DNA from: Reticulascus tulasneorum
Taxonomy: Eukaryota > Ascomycota > Sordariomycetes > Glomerellales > Reticulascaceae
Direction of reading: 5' to 3'
Length of the DNA: 64,000 bases
Assembly (NCBI GenBank): GCA_001557505.1
Contig: LSAX01000003.1
Coordinates: forward strand, 3,782,001-3,846,000
Shown here one piece after another: positions 58,720 to 64,000 of the stretch (positions are counted from its first letter, which is position 1; the number at the start of each line of letters is the position of its first letter). The position numbers and the translations under genes are program-made. Under the pieces are notes generated by a model, which worked only from the letters and a program-made list of their open reading frames with translations, was not told the DNA's origin and made no database searches.

Positions 58720-61200
58720 AGTCTAAACGTTTTTTATTATAATATTTTACTTATTAGATTTAAATATTAATAATAATATCTTTATATTTTTACTAAATAT
58801 CTTTAACTTATTAAGTATGTTATAAAACGTTAATATTTATATAGCCTGAAAGGTTAGCTATATAATCTAAGTTAGCAAGGATATAACCCATTAACGCCTT
58901 TATTAGTAATATGTTAATAATTTTATAGAAATTAATATTATAAGTAAATTCCGTAAATCTAAATAACAGTGCCTAGTTAGATTAGTCTTAATAATAATAT
59001 GTTTATAAATAATATTTAATTATTTAGTTAAGGTTTTCTATCTAGCCGTCCGTTTATAAATAAAAAGTTATATTAAGTTTCTTCTTAATAAAGAGAATAA
59101 AGTAGAATGTTATTTAAAAGTTAGATATAAATCTTAGGTCTTAGTTAGAGATAATACTTTTTAATAAATTATATTTTTAATAAATATAAACTATAAAGAT
59201 ATTAGTAAATTCGTTAATAATAATCTTCTTAATTATTAGTATAAATAACGTATACTTCGTAAGCTGGTTTATTATTATTAAAATATTATTATAAATCTTC
59301 GTAAAGAGTAATCGTTTTGATGGTAAGAGGTTTATAATAAAGTTTAATAATATCTCTTATTATAATACCTTAAAGATAAATAACAAAGTTAGTTTCCTAT
59401 ATAGTTAATATCTATAAGTTATTATCTTTTAATAAATGTTATAAAACCTTATATAATCTTTCACATTATAACAAACTAAAAGCTAGAAGAAACTCCGTAA
59501 GACCTAGTCTAAGGTCTTTAAAATATCTTTATACCTTATGTTATAATCATTATAATAAGATATTAACACTTTTACTTATAACGTTAGAAGAATATAGATA
59601 TATTACTTTTACTAAAAAGTATTTATCTTATTATAATGTTATTTAAGGTTATAACCTTTATTTAATTCTAATAACAGCTAGTTATTAAAATTATCATATT
59701 TTTATAATTTCTTAATAATATTAAATAAGATTAAGTTATCTAAGGCTTACCATAATATTATTATTATAATAGCCCTTTCCGCTTAATCGTTTATAAATTT
59801 TCACAATTTATTACAAATTAATATATTTATTTATAACTTTTTATAAAAAACTTTAAACCTAGATAAGAACATAAGAAGTTATATCTATTTCTCTTTAACA
59901 TGTTTATCTAAGATATTATAATTATATTAATAAGATAAAAAGTTAACCTTATTCTTAATATCTATTTAATATTTTATTATAAAATTAAAACTATATAATT
60001 ATTTAATCATATTAACTTTATAACTTAAGAACTTAGCTTTAGTCTATAAGTATATATAATTTAGATAATTAGTCTATATTATAATTAAGATTTTAATATA
60101 TATAAAATAAGACCTCTAAGCTTAGAAAACTTTAACGATAACTAATAGCTTAACGTCTAACATATTATAATAGATCTTAACGTTAATTTGTTTATATAAA
60201 AGATATATTACTAAATATTATCTTTTATTTATTAATTATAATAATATTTTCCTAATTATAAAGTCTAAGATATTAATTTCGACTTACCTCGGTAAAATAA
60301 GATTAAAATACATTAAGATAAGTATATTTTAAAATATATTTTTCAATTTATTAAAAATATTTACCTATTTTACTTTAAAAGTAAAAAGTATATTAACCTT
60401 TATTAAGTTTATTAATAATATTATAATCTTATTATAATCTTTGATAAATTTTTAATAAAACCTATAAAAGTTTAAGAATATATAGATATCTTAGATATTA
60501 TTAAGTTTTAGTTAGTCTTTAATAACTTTAACCTTTTAAGGTTTTATAATAACACCTTCCTCTAAGATATAAAACCTTAAAAAGTTTATTAATTACTTAA
60601 AGAACTTATATTTTTCTAAGTTAGTAAAAAGGTTATTCTTATATAATATCTTAAATATAACTTTAGTTTATTTTATAATTTCTTTATAAGTCTTATTATA
60701 GATAAAAATATTATCTAAAAACATAATAATAAAATTATCTAAATATTTTATAAATATATAATTAATAAGCTTTTAAAATATAGCTAATATATTAATAAAC
60801 CTAAACGGTATAACTTAATATTTAAAATATTTATATTAATAATAAAAAGTTATTTTCTATTTATTACTTTTTTTTATATATACTTAATAATATATATTCT
60901 TTAAGTTTATCTTATTGAAGAATTTAGCACTTTTTAGCTTATTAAAAATCTTTAAAATAAAAGGTAATAATATTTAGTTCTTCTTAGTTACTTTATTTAA
61001 TACTTAATAATTAATATAAAAATAAAGTTTATTATCCTTTTTTAATATAAATAAAATTAGAATATTATATAAGCTTACTGATCTTTATATCTACCTTAAT
61101 ATAAATATCTTTTCTAAATATTTATATAAAATCTTAAGTTCTTTTTTTATGAAATAGTAAATAAGTCCTTAAAAGGGTATTTTCTTATCTTCTAGCTTAA
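58720..61200 (-). pseudogene. Dead pol of outer chromovirus: reverse transcriptase, RNase H, integrase core
   Basis: Read on the minus strand from 61,200. The N-terminal RT block is IYIIKLEDKKIPF, then ILFILKKDNKLYFYINY, LNKVTKK, KFFNKINLKN and a degraded YLDD block (VIPFRFINI then FLDNIFIYNKT). At about 60,560 RFYILEEGV and KDYNKI start the RNase H connection. The integrase follows near 59,310-59,100 (INQLTKYTLFILIIKK, KSIISN then DLRFISNF), and later FTEFTYNINFYK and IKALMGYI. The frame ends at KYYNKKRLD, directly at the inner LTR. Stops replace Gln and Trp throughout. Confidence 0.8.
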
Positions 61201-63037
61201 TTATATATATTAAGCTCTTAATAATAAAGAAAATATTTATTACCTCTTAAGAAAAAATATCTTTATAACCTTTTAGCTTTTTTAATAAATATATTACTAA
61301 ACTATCTATAATTAATTATAAATTATTATAATTTATTATAAAATCTTATAAATCTTTATAAATCATAATAATATTTATTATTTATATAATTAATATTAAG
61401 ATAACTATAATTATTATTATAATATAGCTATTAAAACTTAATATCTTTCTTAATTATTTCTTCTTAATTATTATAAAGATTTATATAAAATTAATTAGGT
61501 ATCTCTAAGTACTTACACTTATATTAATAATAACGTTATTAATTATATATTAATTTTTACTTAATAGTATATTATAATCTTTAATATATATAAAGATTTA
61601 TAAGTAAAATGTTATTTACCTTTTCTTCTAACTAATATTATTATAATATTTTAATAATATTATTAATTACCTTTTTATATCTTCTAGCTTATTTATAATA
61701 AGGCTTATTAGCTTTATAATAATTAATCTTTATTTAAGCTTATTTACGTATTTTTAGTTAAATAAAATAATCGTAATATATATACTAAAATCGATATACG
61801 CCTAAATATTCTTCTAAACGTGAAGTTTAGTTTAGACTTAGATATTTTAAATAAGGTAATAATCTATAAATGATAATGTTAAATCTTAGCTACCTAATCG
61901 TGGTTTATTATCTTTAAATATATTAATATATATAGTATTTAGTTTAATAGTTAGTTCGCTTAATTTTAGATATTTATTACGTTAATAATTGATTTTGCCG
62001 TAAGAGAAATAATAAGAATTTTAAAAGGTTTAAAGATCCTTTAAGCTATTTAACGTTTTACTCTTATTATTATCTTTCTCTATTAAAGGTTTTATAATAT
62101 TTAAAGTAGTTATCTTCTTTAGCTATTTATTAACTTTTAGAGAGAAATTATTATAAAGCTTTTTTTTATAACTTAATATCTTTAAAGTAATATATTAATT
62201 TAATTAAAATCGTTAAGTCTTTATAGATTATAAATTAATTATTATTTTATAAATAATAAGATCTTTATAATCTTTTAAATATTTTATATCTATAATCTTA
62301 TAATTAAGGTAATTAGGATATATATTTAATAATAACATAATTTAAGTTTATTTTAACAAAAAAGCTTAATAAAATTTTTATTCTAATTTCTTAAATCTAT
62401 CTTTATATTAATAAAATATATTATTTTAGTTTATTTAGTATTTTATAATTATCTATATAACTTTTTAATATATAACGTACTTATTCTTTAAGTTTTCTTT
62501 AAGAAACGTTTAAAACTTTACCTAAATAAATAAAATATCTTTATTACCGTTTAATTAGTTATAATTTTTCTACTTATTTATAATTAAGATATTAAGTTAG
62601 AACATCGTAAAATAAACCTTCTTATTTTTACTAAGTTTTCTAATATATAAATATATTTATTAGTTAACTATATATAACTAATTTATTAATTTATTATACT
62701 TATTTCTTTATAAGATAAAGATACTTAAGTCTAACTTACTTAACAACCTAATTAACGTTCTCTTATCTTATTCTTTTAATATAGTTAATATATTATTAAT
62801 AAGAATATAATCTAAATATACTAATAGGTCTTTTAGCTTATATAAGATATTTATCGTTAATAACTTTATATATTCTTATTAAATATCTTCTTATTATTAT
62901 TAGACCTTATATTAATATTAAAAATCGTCTTATTTTTTTTATAAAAGGTCGAAGAAATTAATAAATAGTCCCTTCAAAAATAAATCAACCGCCATCACGA
63001 CACCTTACGTCTGACTACTTCCGCTAAGTCCGGTCAT
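61201..63037 (-). pseudogene. Gag/protease region of outer chromovirus
   Basis: On the minus strand an ATG at 63,037 opens MTGLSGSSQT, then a TAA stop where CAA would be read in an unmutated copy, and the same frame continues with GVVMAVDLFLKG. The rest is AT-rich and only weakly readable. Position, between the 5' LTR and RT, is what identifies it as gag and protease. Confidence 0.55.
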
Positions 63038-63177
63038 TATCCCTAACTTAGAGCTTTACGATTCTCTACAAATCATAACGATCTATTACGTCTTACTACG
63101 TATCTAAGCGTTAAAATTTAGCTATAAGAACCTCCTAATCGAGGACATCCTCACCTTTTAAGGGGATCGAACAGAGT

Positions 63178-63403
63178 TATGAGGTAATCAGGAAGATAGG
63201 CTTTAGTAGGAGCTCCTATAGCGTTCACAAGGTCGGGACCGGCGTCTATAGCCTCAATATAACTTCTATTCTTCTGCTCACGCTATTCGATGTCTCCTCT
63301 AAGTTCCCCCACAGCCTTAAGGCTGCTGTACAACAGTTCTATAAGACGTCACCGCAGGTGTGGCCAGCTGGTATCACTTGTACCACGAGCAGGGTGTCTT
63401 ACA
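63178..63403 (-). repeat. Right (5') LTR of outer element, 226 bp
   Basis: Direct repeat of 41,989-42,214 but far less mutated: it keeps CCCCCACAGCC and GTACAACAG where the left copy has TTTTATAGC and GTATAATAG. Ends in ACA before the TCGTA duplication. Confidence 0.93.
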
Positions 63404-63408
63404 TCGTA
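63404..63408 (+). repeat. Right target-site duplication TCGTA
   Basis: Matches 41,984-41,988; followed by AGCAC so that GTAAGC, the original splice donor, survives on this side. Confidence 0.8.
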
Positions 63409-63467
63409 AGCACTGTTTGGTTCATTTGCCTTCCTCGACGCTAACACATAGTAAGCCCATACACTAG

Positions 63468-64000
63468 CACACCTGTCGATGTGTACTTTAAGGACGCGAA
63501 AATTACTTCTAAGGTTCCTGAGAGTATTCTGCGTCAGAATTCGAACCTATTCTCTCGTTTTGACGCTTGGGAACATACTCTCCGCCTCAATGAACTCTCG
63601 GAAGATGTTGGCCATATTCTCGTCCATCACCTGTTTACGGGTGCCTATCAATGCCTCAAACCCAAAGGGTCGTCTGTCTATGAGAAGCTTGTCGCCGAAT
63701 TCACGACTAGCATCTGTGTTTATACTGCTTCTCGAGTGTATGAACTAGCAGCTCTAGCAGAACAAGCTCAAGATGAAATCGAAAGACTTGGTGCGAAATT
63801 GACACTGCCTAGGATTCTTGCCGTGGTAAAAGATGTGTATCCAAATCCAAGCACGGATGATACATGGTTCTGCGACTACCTGAAGTCTCGGCTGAAGGCG
63901 CTATTCACAGATCCCCTGGCAGTGAAAGAATTAGTGTTTCGTGAAGGCACTGATAAGAATGTGTCTGTTGCTGAGATCCTCCTCGAAAGCATGGCGGAAC
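63468..64000 (+). CDS. BTB/POZ-like protein, main exon, partial at window end
   Basis: The reading frame is open from the acceptor CACTAG at 63,467 to the window end. It begins with one base that completes the split codon of exon 1, then TPVDVYFKDAKITSKVPESI, LRQNSNLFSRF, LRLNELSEDVGHILVHHLF and TGAYQCL, the fold and spacing of fungal BTB/POZ domains. A helical part follows (YELAALAEQAQDEIERLG) with VKDVYPNPSTDDTWFCDYLK and the SR-type helices common in these proteins. Fungal BTB proteins serve as adaptors, some for Cullin 3 ubiquitin ligases; its partner is unknown. A frame starting at the ATG in 63,479 is a shadow in the wrong phase. Branch site CTAAC is at 63,441. The first exon lies 21.5 kb away at 41,900. 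Confidence 0.75.

Larger units (their letters stand above)
41989..63403 (-). mobile_element. Nested retroelement complex: Ty3/gypsy chromovirus carrying a second gypsy-type element
   Basis: Two 226-bp direct LTRs bound the complex, with a perfect 5-bp target duplication. The outer element is transcribed leftward: gag start near 63,037, reverse transcriptase at about 61,180-60,550, RNase H at about 60,550-59,930, integrase core ending near 58,730. It is then interrupted and resumes with the integrase C-terminus and chromodomain at 44,280-43,830. Subtracting the inner element leaves 6,983 bp, a normal chromovirus size. The whole is heavily RIP-mutated, with stop codons throughout. Confidence 0.9.

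Noticed and set aside
63155..63177. tRNA-like word GTTCGATCCCC (minus strand) beside the 5' LTR, as a primer-binding site or tRNA
   Set aside because: It is in the same sense as a tRNA T-arm, not complementary to a tRNA 3' end, and no cloverleaf can be drawn; no tRNA gene was found in the window.
63479..63748. 89-residue plus frame starting at 63,479
   Set aside because: It is out of phase with the BTB-like frame, which is open from 63,468 to the window end and has the domain motifs.

Overview
This window looks like genomic DNA of a filamentous ascomycete (Pezizomycotina). The genes are broken by many 45-110 nt introns with GT..AG borders, often with a CTAAC-like branch site. They encode families typical of these fungi: a LaeA-like methyltransferase, a seven-helix integral membrane protein, an Ecp2/Hce2-domain secreted protein, two Zn(II)2Cys6 regulators and a DHA2-type MFS pump. 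About 24 kb is extremely AT-rich with the hallmark of RIP (repeat-induced point mutation): CA/TG turned to TA and glutamine and tryptophan codons turned to stops. I cannot name the species.

Layout. 1-8,000 is gene-bearing: a LaeA-like methyltransferase (31-1633, 9 exons), a DUF1624/HGSNAT-like membrane protein (2962-4521), a long stretch with no convincing gene, and an unrecognised protein with a zinc-knuckle-like motif (6759-7607, minus). 8,005-11,040 is a first RIP island that still reads as a dead hAT-type transposase. 11,123-38,155 is ordinary, sparse gene space: a ZIP metal transporter, a Cys/His-repeat protein whose introns all fall at the same point of the repeat, a membrane-anchored DPBB (barwin/RlpA-like) protein, a seven-helix membrane protein, an Hce2-type secreted protein, a secreted PAF-acetylhydrolase-like esterase, a decayed HD-domain phosphohydrolase, a frameshifted C-terminal relic of an FAD-dependent amine oxidase, a Zn2Cys6 regulator and a small NAD(P)-binding protein. 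33,667-40,270 is a compact group of regulator, MFS exporter and zinc alcohol dehydrogenase that may be a small metabolic cluster (inference). It ends in a (TAA)n microsatellite of about 235 bp.

41,900-64,000 is one broken BTB/POZ-type gene. A Ty3/gypsy chromovirus in minus orientation (226-bp LTRs at 41,989-42,214 and 63,178-63,403) is flanked by a perfect 5-bp duplication, TCGTA, which covers the exon 1/intron 1 junction of the host gene. A second, larger gypsy-type element in plus orientation (430-bp LTRs at 44,288-44,717 and 58,290-58,719, 14.4 kb overall) sits inside it between the integrase core and the chromodomain. Removing the inner element leaves an outer element of about 7.0 kb, normal for a chromovirus. 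The inner element has about 5.7 kb between the end of pol and its 3' LTR, with plus-strand coding remnants I could not assign.

I see no antiviral, CRISPR-like or other clearly new multi-gene system. The most unusual items are the splice-site insertion, the oversized inner retroelement and the modular Cys/His-repeat gene. All exon structures were worked out by hand from reading frame and splice consensus; the totals for every multi-exon model given as intact are divisible by three.
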